A stretch of DNA of 64,000 nt from Megaleporinus macrocephalus. Taxonomy: Eukaryota; Chordata; Actinopteri; Characiformes; Anostomidae. Location of the stretch: positions 34,863,915 to 34,927,914 of the forward strand of contig CM038709.1 of assembly GCA_021613375.1 (NCBI GenBank). The letters run 5' to 3'. The position numbers and the translations under genes were made by a program. Positions 52,431 to 61,155 of this stretch are shown one piece after another; the first letter of the stretch is position 1, and each line of letters opens with the position of its first letter. Under the pieces are notes generated by a model, which saw only the letters and a program-made list of their open reading frames with translations, was not told the origin of the DNA and searched no databases.

Positions 52431-53868
52431 CAGTTATACAAAAGTAGGTTTTCCAACATAAACTCGTCCAGATACAACATTAATAGTCTTGTATTATGTT
52501 TAATTTGCAGAACATGACTAAACAATTAGCTTGGATGAGAGAATCTCCACTTAATCAAAAAATTCTCTGTGGTTCGTCTAATACACATAAAATGCGTTTA
52601 CTATGCAGCAGACGCGCTCAAACGCCTTAGAACTGTCAGAACCGCAGTACCGAGTTAGTTCATCGCTAAACGGCTTTAAAATAGGCTTTAGAATAGGCAG
52701 AATCGCTGCAGAGCAGTGTTAGAACGTGAAAACATCACAGTTATGCGAAAGAAAGTGTTCCATTATGAACTTGTACAAATACAACAGAAACAGTCTAGTA
52801 TTATGTTCAACTGCAGAACATGAGTAAACAATCAACTTTGGCGAGATAATCTTCACTTGATTGAAAAACTCATTGTGGTACGTCTAATACACCTAAAATG
52901 CGTTTACTCTACAGCAGACGCGCTCAAACGCCTTAGAACCGTCAGAACCGCTGTACCGAGTTAGTTCATTGCTAAACGGCTTTAAAATAGGCAGAATCGC
53001 TGCAGAGCAGTGTTAGAACGTGAAAACATCACAGTTATGCGAAAGAAAGTGTTCCATTATAAACTTGTCCAAATACAACAGAAATAGTCAAGTATTATGT
53101 TTAAACTCCAGAACATGAGTAAACAATCAATTTTGGCAAGAGAATCTCCACTTGATTGAAAAAGTCTTTGTGGTACTTCTAATACACCTAAAATGCGTTT
53201 TTTATACAGCAGACGCGCTCAAACGCTTTAGAAGCGTCAGAACCGCTGTACAGCGTTATTTTAGAGTGGAACAGTAGTTTGACTCAATACTGTATTTTCT
53301 AGCATAAGTTCATGTCCGATATGAGATTTCGGGCGGTATACTATGTTTTTATGTAAAACATTTGGAAAACATTTACTTTGGTGATGTGCCCTGGCTTTGA
53401 CTCTAAAAGTCATTTACATTCTCATAACACACTGAATACTGCAGTGCAGAGGCGCTAAACGGCTTTAGAAGAGCCAGAATCGCTGTACAGCGTTAGTTCA
53501 TCGCTAAACGGCTTTAGAACAGGCTTTAGAGTAGCCAGATTCGCTGCAGAGCATTGTTAGAATGTGAAAACATCACAGTTATGCAAAAGTACGTGTTCCA
53601 CCATAAATTCGTCCCAATTTAACATTAGTAGTCTTGTATTATGTTTAATTTGCAGAACATGAGTAAACAGTTAGCTTAGATGAGAGAATCTCCACTTGAT
53701 AAAAAAAATTCTCTGTGGTTCGTATAATACATTTAAAATGTGTTTACTATGCAGCAGACGCGCTCAGTCGTCATTGGGATTCCCCTAACACTGAAAATGC
53801 AGAGGCACTCAACGGCTTTAGAAACGCCAGAATCGCTGTAGAGCATTGTTTCAACGTGAAAACATCAT
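52431..53868. repeat. Divergent right edge of the satellite array
   Basis: Divergence rises here: TTATACAAAAGTAGG, TCCAACATAAACTCG and TTATGTTCAACTGC replace core forms. The X module at about 53,260 is the older TTTTAGAGTGGAACAG type with CATAAGTTCATGTCC, otherwise seen only near 1.2-2.0 kb. From about 53,700 the repeat is broken by small changes (TCAGTCGTCATTGGGATTCC) and it fades out at about 53,868. Open frames here (such as 53,715-53,906) only read through decayed satellite. Confidence 0.88.
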
Positions 53869-54160
53869 ACTGTAGGACCTTTGACACAGCCAGAGTTGAT
53901 GTCTAGATGCAACACAATCAGTGAAGTTCTAAAATTCATGAACTTTGGCTTTGGGAGTTTAAAACAACCAGATGCAGGCCCAAGATCCAACATGTTCAGC
54001 ATAGGGGTCATATTCAGTGAGTATAGCTATAGGAGGTCTGAGACAGTTAGTGTTAAGGTCGTACCAGTTTCATATTTAGGGAGTATGTCTGTGGGTGTTG
54101 GAGAACAAATAGAACACCATTTGCAAAGGGGTCATGAACAAGGGTTCAGTGGAAGGCTGA
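53869..54160. other. Non-satellite sequence, no recognised gene
   Basis: The sequence changes abruptly to something not seen in the array. A plus-strand frame of 101 codons runs from 53,881 to 54,186, but I recognise no domain in it, it has no visible promoter or splice context, and it runs into the ATTCAAG repeat. The minus strand also has open stretches across part of it. It may be a fragment of a dispersed repeat or a decayed exon; I cannot decide. Confidence 0.5.
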
Positions 54161-54652
54161 TTCAAAATTCAAGATTCAAGATTTAAGAGTTTAATAATAT
54201 AAGTTGAAGTAAATAAAAGTATTTATATAGTTAAAGAATAAAAAATAATGCTTTTATGTGCAAGTATGAAGAGCAGCAGCCATAAAGTGCAAGTTGCAAG
54301 TAACAAATGTAAACAATAATGTTTTTGCACGAGTAGCGAATGTAAACAGCAGTACAGTGAGTGTAAGGTGCAGTTAAAATCAGACCAGTTAAAACCAGTT
54401 CAGAAAGGAGAGGTTAGAGAGGTAGTGCGTGAGGTGTTCACAAGCCTGTTGCCCTGTGAGTAGAAACTGTTTGTCAGTCTTGTGGTCCTGGACTTCACAC
54501 TCATGTAATGTCTGCCTGAAGGTAAAAGTGTGAAGAGTGTGTTCTGGGGGGGTATGTACTGTCCCTGATTATGTTGTGGGCCCTCCTGGTGACCCTGTTG
54601 TGGTAGATCTTCTGTAGTGAGGGGAAGGCTGCTCCTGAGATGGACTGTGCAG
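54161..54652. repeat. Probable decayed interspersed repeat
   Basis: It begins with short direct repeats of ATTCAAG (54,165-54,185) and an AT-rich stretch. It continues into sequence such as GACCCTGTTGTGGTAGATC and GGGGAAGGCTGCTCCTGAG. From memory, this layout resembles the non-coding end of a non-LTR retroelement common in teleost genomes, but I cannot name the family. It has no significant open frame. It ends where the LINE poly(A) end, read as T on this strand, begins. Confidence 0.4.
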
Positions 54653-54760
54653 TTTTTTGTTTTTTTTTTGTGATCAAGAATTTTTTATTTCACAAGATTT
54701 GAACAAGAGAATAGGTATGCCACAGACAGCCATAAAACATTTATTCACAACCCAAAGTGA

Positions 54761-55712
54761 TTACATGTTTAGGCCAGGTGTTATCCAGTTTTGTAGGATA
54801 GTCTTTTTAGCAGCAGTAAATCCAGAAAACAGTAGCTTGCTTTGTGTCATCTTTAGCTCCAAGTTGGAGCTATCATTCAGGAGACACAAGCATGGATCCC
54901 AGTTATATTTAATTTTCAGTATATCAGTCAACACAGTGTTCACATATTTCCAAAATTTAACAATCAAGGGACATTCCCAGAACATATGCAAAAATGTATC
55001 GGAAGCAGAGATAGTACATATATGACAATCATAAGTAGTTTGAATTTTCATTTTAAATCTTCTATAAGGTGTAAGGTAAGCTCTATGAATAACCTTAAAA
55101 TGAATGAGTTGATGTGCTACATTTTTTGGTGTTCTGCTAAGATTGGACCAGATGGTATTCCATTCTGGGTTATAATCCAAGGTTGCAAGTTCCCTATTCC
55201 ATAATGCAGTAACAGAAAGAGGTTTTGCAGAAGTCTCAATCAAGCTGTGATAAATCCTTGCTACACATCCTCTCGAAGGTATATGAGGTTGTATCCATTT
55301 CACCATTGGATGAGAAGCTATACGAGAGTTCCACGGAACCCCATAGGCTTTGAGCGCTGATCTTAATTGCAGATGCACAAAATAAATAGAAGCTGGTAAA
55401 GAGAACGTAATCTTTAATGTCTGAAAGGAGCAAAAACCTTTATCATCATAGAGATCATCAAAAACGTTAATACCTTTATAAGACCAAGAGGGTTCAATGA
55501 AAGGTTGTGCACCTCTTAAAAGATTGTATTATGCCATAACGGAGTAGAAGAACAGAATTTAAAAGGGCCTCCCATGAGTCTTTCTACATTTGAGCAGACT
55601 TTGAGAGAGTGTGAAACAATAGATCCAAATTTCAGATCAAAATTTTCAGAACCAATACCTGTAAATAATAGATCTTGTAAACGACGTGGCCTCACAAGGA
55701 TAGATTCCATAG
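54761..55712 (-). pseudogene. LINE ORF2 C-terminal region
   Basis: The clearest frame is 205 codons, 54,761-55,378, with further homologous codons up to 55,712 in shifted frames. It contains LFTGIGSENFDLKFG near its beginning and, later, CHICTISASDTFLHMFWEC. That last stretch is a Cys/His cluster of the type found at the C-terminus of L1-like ORF2 proteins, where it is thought to help RNA binding. The frame is broken between about 55,516 and 55,378. Upstream it is separated from the RT part by the 239-bp insertion at 55,717-55,955. Removing that insertion together with one CCCT copy would make the codons on both sides continuous, so the insertion came after the LINE. Confidence 0.82.
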
Positions 55713-55716
55713 CCCT

Positions 55717-55955
55717 TGTAACAGTGGTTTTGCATATGTTGTGTACTACTGCGCATGCGTGCTGGAGCTGTAGCTCTCTGTGCGGGAAGGTGAGCTGGCT
55801 GTGTGATGTCCTCCAGTCTGTTGTGCCTACACTGAGTTATCCGGACAGTAATGGTGAGAAGCGCTCACTATTAAACACGTCTCTACCCCGTACGGAGTGT
55901 GTCCTGTGTGTTTTCCCTGCTAGCTCCTCCACCACACGCTTTTTCAACCATTACA
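55717..55955 (+). mobile_element. 239-bp insertion, probable solo LTR
   Basis: The insertion is flanked by CCCT on both sides (55,713-55,716 and 55,956-55,959). It begins TGTAAC and ends ATTACA, so it has TG...CA ends with a 5-bp inverted match, and an ATTAAA signal lies about two-thirds along the plus strand. These marks fit a solo LTR of a Ty3/gypsy-type element with a 4-bp target duplication. The alternative is a short DNA transposon of the Ginger type, whose ends also follow TGTNR with 4-bp duplications. It has no coding capacity. It interrupts LINE ORF2 between tryptophan-arginine and alanine-methionine codons, and the LINE frame is continuous without it. Confidence 0.7.
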
Positions 55956-55959
55956 CCCT

Positions 55960-56453
55960 CCATGGGGTTTTGGATTCTGTATCAATCCAGGATCGCAAAG
56001 CTCTTAACTGAAAGGACATAAAGTACAATTTAAAATTTGGTACGGCTAAACCACCCAAGTATTTAGGCAATTGTAACGTTGTTAGCTTGATTCTAGGCTG
56101 TTTATTGTTACATAAAAATTTGGACACCAAAGAATCAATTTCAGCAAAATATTTCAGAGGAGGAGGGAGTGGTAGCATAAAGAACAGAAAGTTCAACCGT
56201 GGTAATACATTCATCTTGATTGTTGCAATTCTCCCTTGCAAAGAAACTTTAAGGCCATTCCACCTTTCAAAGTCACGTTTAGTCTTACTTAGTGTAATTA
56301 TAAAATTTTCTCTAGCTGATTTGTAAATGTCAGGATGGATATCAATGCCAAGGTAAGTAAATGATTCTTTAACTGGAATTACAAAAGGTATAGGAATGTT
56401 ACTGCATAATTTATTTAATGGCATTAAAACTGGTTTAGACCAACTGATCTTAT
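55960..56453 (-). pseudogene. LINE ORF2 region downstream of the RT core
   Basis: An open frame (part of 55,951-56,655) reads through the region that follows the RT core in L1-like elements. It includes ISWSKPVLMPLN, FTYLGIDIHPD, the stretch FERWNGLKVSLQGRIATIK, and LPKYLGGLAVPNFKLYF. At about 56,453 it joins directly to sequence from the early part of the RT. The middle of the RT, including the catalytic YADD-type box, is therefore missing and not merely frameshifted. Confidence 0.82.
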
Positions 56454-57460
56454 ATCGTGACCACCTTACCAAAACCAAAGCGTTCAAGGACAGCCCACAT
56501 ATTACTCCACTCAAGCTTATCAAAGGCTTTCTCTGCATCCAAAGAAAAACTGCACAGGGACTGGAAAGTGTAGGTGCAGCAGCCAGAATATGAAATAATC
56601 TCCGAATATTATCTGAAGCAAGACGTCCTTTTAATGAACCCAGTTTGGTCTTCACTAATTAAGGCAGGTATCACAGTTTCTAAACTTAAACATTGTAGTG
56701 GGTCCTTACACCATTTCAACAAGAGAGATATTAGTGCAGTTCTCTGATCCCTGTGAAAGCTCCCAGACTCAATAGCGAAATTAAAGGAATCCAGTATAAG
56801 GTTTCCTACCAAATCCCAAAGTTTGAGATATAACTCTGGTGGCAAGCCATCTAGGCCTGGTGATTTTCCCTTCTGGAGGCCTTTTATAGCTTTATGTAGT
56901 TCTTCTAATTCTAAGGGGGCATCAAGAAGATCCCTATCCAAATGTGAAATAACTGGAAGCTTTTTTTTTTTTTACATTGAACTGCATCAAAAGCTATCTC
57001 AGACTTATATACGTTTGCATAAAATGCTTTGAACACCCTATTAATACCAGGAGAATCAGTGACTAGTTGATTGTCCGGATTTGTAACCCCATTAATGTAA
57101 GCCTTGGTTTCACATTCTTTTAATCTGAGAGCTAGTAAATGACTAGGTCGCTCTGCATCGAGATAGTATTTATGTCTTGTTCTATGTAAGATGAATTCAG
57201 CTTTAGCAAATGATAGAAGTTTATGCTCTTTAGACAGACCATTCGATCCTCAGAGAATGTATTAATGTATTTTCAGAGAGTATTTCTTTTTGCAGAATTT
57301 CCAATGATTTAATATTATTTTCTAAATCATTAAGGCACTGCTTTCGAGATTTGGAAATAGCAGAGGAAAATGATATACAAACCCCCCTAATAAAGCACTT
57401 TGTTGCCTCCCACAGAATTTGAGCATTACAACTGTGAGGTCTGTTAGTGGATATAAAAAC
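56454..57460 (-). pseudogene. LINE ORF2 linker and N-terminal RT remnant
   Basis: Going up the element from the deletion point, a shifted frame at 56,454-56,560 encodes an RT segment equivalent to the SLDAEKAFD box, and 56,609-56,941 reads KGKSPGLDGLPPELYLKLW followed by ISEDQTGFIK. About 20 codons that normally hold the RPISLLN-type motif are missing between the last two. From 57,241 to 57,460 the linker reads FISTNRPHSCNAQILWEA and KSRKQCLNDLENNIKSL. There are breaks near 57,240, at the A run at 56,961-56,973, and near 56,640. At 57,460 the frame meets the DIRS end and continues in register with 62,878. Confidence 0.8.
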
Positions 57461-57505
57461 GTTGGGTTACTTAACGTAATCCCTGGTTCTTTGATAACAG
57501 TGTGA

Positions 57506-57636
57506 GGTGTTTCACTATGGGAATCGCCTTGGGCGTGACCAACTACGGAAGCTCCAATTGCATCACGTCTGTCTATGACGGACAGGTCGACTTGTGACCA
57601 GGCTCCGCCCCTGCCCCTTAGCCACGGTCGACCTAC
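57506..57636. repeat. DIRS inverted terminal repeat, plus-strand left copy (131 bp)
   Basis: It runs from GGTGTTTCACTATGGG to CGGTCGACCTAC and is the inverse of 62,726-62,856, with a single mismatch seen (C here, T in the other copy) in 131 bp. The 45 bp outside it (57,461-57,505) are specific to this end and are not in the other repeat; they are found inverted in the internal complementary region. Confidence 0.95.
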
Positions 57637-57694
57637 CTGAGAGGGTTATTCTAGAGAGATTTCTTCCCGTCCCAGTGCAGGGAGGGAAGTGTTG

Positions 57695-57787
57695 GTGAAA
57701 CACCTCACTCTGTTATCAAAGAACCAGGGATTACGTTAAGTAACCCAACGTTCTTTTTCTAACTTCGCTCTGTGTTTCACTATGGGA
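57695..57787. repeat. DIRS internal complementary region
   Basis: Bases 57,695-57,749 are the inverse of the first 55 bases of the element (57,461-57,515), with one mismatch. Bases 57,750-57,787 are the inverse of its last 38 bases (62,840-62,877), with two mismatches. The junction AAGAAC/GTTGGG (read on the minus strand) is what one gets by joining the two ends of the element, so this region stores the circle junction. In the DIRS replication model it templates completion of the ends and formation of the circle. It lies between the left inverted repeat and the recombinase gene, the expected place. Confidence 0.93.
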
Positions 57788-57846
57788 GATATAGACTACT
57801 CCCGAACTGCACCCTCTAGACAACAGTAATAGGGTTCCAGGTGTCC

Positions 57847-58989
57847 TCAGAATGAGTCAGACACATCGGTCTCCAGTACTGTATGTGCTAAGGATGGACC
57901 TGAAACGTCTAGCCTATAGAACCGTGCAAACGTGTTCCCAGAGGCCCAGCTCGCGGCAGCGCAGAGCTCCAGTATTGACACACCCCTAAACAATGCCCAG
58001 GATGTTGCCATACCTCTAGTTAAATGGGCTCGTAGACCCTCAGGTGGTTGTAAGCCCTTACATCTATATGCAACAGCTATAGCCTCCACAATCCAGTGTG
58101 ACAGTTGACGGGACAAGGGTTTTCCTTTATGAGGAGTGGCCCATGATACAAACAGCTGATCGTGTCGCCTAAAACCAGCTGTTCTGTCTATATACTGACG
58201 CAAGGCCCTAACAGGGCACAAGCAGTGCAGTTTCTTGTCCTCCACAGTGATAAAAGGTGGGGGATGAAAAGCCTCCAGCTCCACCGTTGGGCATCTGTAA
58301 GCCGAGTCTATCACTTTCGGCACAAATGCGGGATTAGGGCGCAGGTGCACCTTAGTGCAGCCTGGGTCAAACTGCAAACATGAAGGGCGGATGGCTAATG
58401 CCTGTAAATCACCAACTCGCTTTGCCGTGGTGAGTGCCAACAGCAAAGCTGTTTTGATGGAAAGAAACTTCAACCCCACCCCCTCCAGGGGTTCAAAGGG
58501 GTGACAGCAAAGACCATCAAGTACCAAGGACAAATCCCACATAGGAACCAACGGTCTGGAGACAGGCCGTTTACGGCATGCCCCTTTCATAAATCGACAT
58601 ACGAGAACATGCTGTCCTGCGGGCTTATCCCCAAAACCCACGTGACAAGCTGAGATGGTTGCCAGGTACACCTTGATTGTTGAAAAAGCTTTCCCTTTAT
58701 CCAACAAATCTTGCAGAAAGCAGAGTAACTCTGACACCGAGCACTGAAAAGGAGTGATATTTTTCAGGGCACACCATTCTTCAAAGACTCGCCATTTATG
58801 CTCATATAATGTGCGAGTAGATATAGCCCTGGCGCTTTGTATTGTATCAATGACAGCAGGTGTCAGGCCCACCGCACTCAGATTCCACCTCTCACGGGCC
58901 AAGCCCAGAGAGCCATTTTGTCTGGATGGGGATGATATATTTCCCCGTTCGCCTGTGACAATAGGTCCCTCCTTGATGGGAGGGGCCAA
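57847..58989 (-). pseudogene. DIRS tyrosine recombinase (YR)
   Basis: The frame has 380 codons and keeps all the expected tyrosine-recombinase features. The N-terminal half (residues 55-135, with STRTLYEHKWRVFEEW) matches a SAM-like core-binding domain. The catalytic half has Arg191 in TTAKRVGDLQAL, His322 and Arg325 in RAHLTRGMATSWAL, Trp348, and the nucleophile Tyr358 in NTFARFYRLD. The enzyme is expected to insert circular element DNA by strand exchange. The frame itself is unbroken, but the codon at its 5' end is TTG and the first methionine is at residue 150, inside the protein. It overlaps the preceding frame by 112 bp in another register. Either the normal start has been lost or translation comes from the upstream frame by shifting. 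It is counted as a pseudogene only because of the start; the domain looks intact. Confidence 0.9.
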
Positions 58990-59555
58990 GGCTGAGCCGC
59001 GAGTATTTTAACAATCTCTGCCACCCAATGCTTCGATGGCCAGTGTGGGGCTATTAGAATAAGAGAAAGGCCCTGCTCCCTCACTCTTGTCAGTGTGGGA
59101 GAAATCAGACTCAAGGGTGGAAACGCATAGAGGAGGACGTTTGGCCAAGGGTGGGCTAGAGCATCCACACCCAGAGGTGCATTTTCGTCCCACAGGGAAA
59201 AATACAGAGGACATTGGGCGTTTTCCTGCGAGGCGAAGAGATCTACGGCTGCCTGTCCGTATCTCTGCCACAATTGAGTCACCACCTGCGGATGAATTCT
59301 CCAGTCCCCGTACAGAGGGTTTCCCCTTGACAGAAGATCCGCCCCCCTGTTTAGTATCCCCGGTACATGAGTTGCGCGAATAGACAAGAACCGGGCGCTG
59401 CTCCACAGGAGAAGCTCTCGTGCCAACCTGTGCAGCTGGAGTGAGCGTGTCCCGCCCTGGCGGTTTATATAAGCCACCACAGTAGAATTGTCTGTTTTTA
59501 CCAAGACATGCTGGTTTTGGAGAAAATCCTCGAAGTGTTTTAATGCTAGAAACAC
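58878..59555 (-). pseudogene. DIRS RNase H C-terminal part and following domain
   Basis: The frame has 225 codons. Residues 18-80 carry RNase H marks: VLVKTDNSTVVAYINRQGG with the conserved Asp, and NRGADLLSRG. RNase H removes the RNA strand after reverse transcription. From about residue 90 a further domain reads QAAVDLFASQENAQCPLYF, WPNVLLYAFPPLSLI and LILIAPHWPSKHW. This kind of domain follows RNase H in DIRS elements and has been compared to a Dam-type N6-adenine methyltransferase. The usual methyltransferase motif is not clear here, so that label is tentative. The frame joins the RT frame through two single-base shifts, near the A run at 59,631-59,636 and near 59,570-59,580, so RT and RNase H cannot be read as one protein. 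Confidence 0.85.
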
Positions 59556-61099
59556 TGCGAGAAGCTCCAGATATATTTATGTGAGCCAGACTCAGCTGGG
59601 GGGGCCACACCCCATTCGCAGCTCTGCCCATTTTTTGCTCCCCAGCCCATTAGAGACGCATCCGTCGTTAGAGTAATCCTCGCGGACACGCCCCCAAGGG
59701 GAATTCCCGTTGGCAAGACAACGGGGTTTCGCCAGTGACGGAGCGCCGATATACAAGCTGCTGTCACCTTGACAGGCCTGCTGAGGTGGCGGCGGGTGCA
59801 CAGCTGCAGCGACGCTACCCAACGTTGAAAATCTCTCATCATGAGAAGTCCCCACTGCACCACAGACATCGCCGAGGCCATGAGCCCCAGCATGCGAAGG
59901 CAAAGCCTTAACGAGACCACCTTTCCCAATCGAAAACGGGAAAGACATTGCCCGAACAACGTTACTCTTCTCTTCGACAGCCGGACTCGATAGGAGAGGG
60001 AGTTTATAGTCAGACCCAAGTAGTCTGTGCACTGTGAGGGCTCTAGACGACTCTTGGTCCGATTTACTTTGAACCCCAGATTCTGTAGGTGGTTCAACAC
60101 TATATTGGAATCTCTGAGCGATTGTTCCCTCGTGCGGGAGCAAACGAGGTAATCGTCTAGATAAGAGAAAATCCGTATCCCGTTGTTCCTCAACGGAGCA
60201 AGCGCTGCTTCTACACACTTGCTGAATACCCGTGGTGCCAAAGACACACCGAACGGAACCGTTTGATATTCGTAGGCTTTGCCCTCGAATGCAAACCTGA
60301 GATACTTTCTGTGTGCGGGGTAAATGTCTATGTGAAAATAAGCATCTGACAGATCGATTGTCACAAACCAATCGTGCTGACGAATCGACTGACATAGCAC
60401 TTTGTGTGTCAACATCCTGAACGTATATTTGCGTAGATGTCTGTTTAACACACGGAGATCCAAGATAGGGCGGGGTGTCGCGCCCTCTTTCTTTGGAACG
60501 ACAAAGTAACGGGAGTAAAAACCTCGCTGACTTTCCCCCTCTGAGATCACTTTGATTGTTTTTTTGTTTAATAGGGATATAATCTCGTCTCTTAGGACAT
60601 GAGTTGAATCCCCGCTGGCCACAGAAACCAACACACCGTTGAATTTCGGTGGTTTCATAGCGAACTGTAGCCTGTACCCGCGAGAAACTGTGGACTGAAT
60701 CCATGGCTGAACTGCGCATGCGCGCCACTGGTCTGCCAGCGCTGCAAACGAGCCTCTGTCGCGGATTGATGACGTCGGCCCCACGGGGGGACAGCCGTCT
60801 CCACCCAAAGAAGGGGCGTGAGCCCCTTCTAGTGGCAGTAAATAGGGAAACCCCTGTTTTGCTTGGGTTTTGTAATGTGTGAAGCACATCGCCCTTGGCT
60901 TTCCGCCTGGCTGCGATAGTGCCTTCTTTATTTTTATTTCGGGTGAACTGCGTGCTTGGTGACACTCTGAACACTGAATGCCGAGCCCCTGTGTCTCTTT
61001 CCCTAGAAATGGAAAGGGTGGGGGGGTCGGGGTTCCCAAAAATTCCAGAACTGTGGAGCCCTCTGAACACAGCAAACTGGGGCTGCACCTTCCCTCCAA
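59546..61099 (-). pseudogene. DIRS reverse transcriptase with RNase H start
   Basis: The frame has 517 codons. Residues 130-360 form a complete-looking RT of the retroviral/LTR/DIRS type: YFVVPKK (198-204), RPILDLRVLN (210-219), TIDLSDAYFHI with catalytic Asp249, VPFGVSLAPRVF (281-292), and FSYLDDYLVC with Asp315 and Asp316, the metal-binding pair. The RNase H domain opens with LTTDASLMGWGA (Asp480) and is then lost by a frameshift near 59,631. The frame opens with TTG; the first ATG is codon 71, still upstream of the RT. The first 120 residues have no recognisable domain. It lies 56 bp after the last gag frame. The RT core is intact; the break is only in RNase H. Confidence 0.92.
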
Positions 61100-61155
61100 C
61101 TTTCTCCGTTTGGTGGGAGAGTGAGGGGTTAATGGAAGAGTGGAATGGCAGGGTG

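Larger units (their letters stand above)
1..53868. repeat. Satellite DNA array, about 53.9 kb, truncated at the window's left end
   Basis: Nearly all of this interval is made of two related modules. The first is a monomer of about 295-307 bp that opens with GTTAGAAYGTGAAAAC and ends near CGCTCAAACGCYTTA. The second is module X, which contains CAGTAGTTTGACTCAATACT. X has an alpha form (344 bp; markers CATATGATCATG, GAGCGGTG, CTGGCTTTGAC) and a beta form (284 bp; markers CATATGTTCATG, GGGCGGTG, CTGGCCTAGAC). I count about 60 X modules. No stable protein-coding frame, tRNA or rRNA is visible. The array leaves the window on the left and stops near 53,868, after CGTGAAAACATCAT. Satellites organised as higher-order repeats are typical of centromeric or pericentromeric heterochromatin; that location is inferred. 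I do not recognise the family by name. Confidence 0.97.
54653..57460 (-). mobile_element. L1/Tx1-like LINE, 3' half
   Basis: This is a minus-strand non-LTR retrotransposon remnant that continues at 62,878 on the other side of the DIRS insertion. On the plus strand its 3' poly(A) end reads as a T-rich run at 54,653-54,670. Going up the element it holds a C-terminal zinc-knuckle-like domain, a post-RT region, a decayed RT start and the linker between endonuclease and RT. Frameshifts and internal deletions make it non-functional. A T run at 56,961-56,973, an A run in the element, adds one reading-frame break and is probably a slippage product. No target-site duplication can be checked because the 5' end is not in the window. 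Confidence 0.88.

Noticed and set aside
1..53868. CRISPR array or bacterial repeat region
   Set aside because: Repeat units are hundreds of bases long with no unique spacers, and the surroundings are eukaryotic retroelements.
54657..57032. Plus-strand open frames opposite the LINE
   Set aside because: They are mirror readings of LINE ORF2, whose RT and C-terminal motifs are clear on the minus strand.
57461..57749. The pair of 55-bp inverted sequences as an independent foldback element or MITE
   Set aside because: The second arm continues into the complement of the far end of the DIRS element, so it is the internal complementary region, not a separate element.
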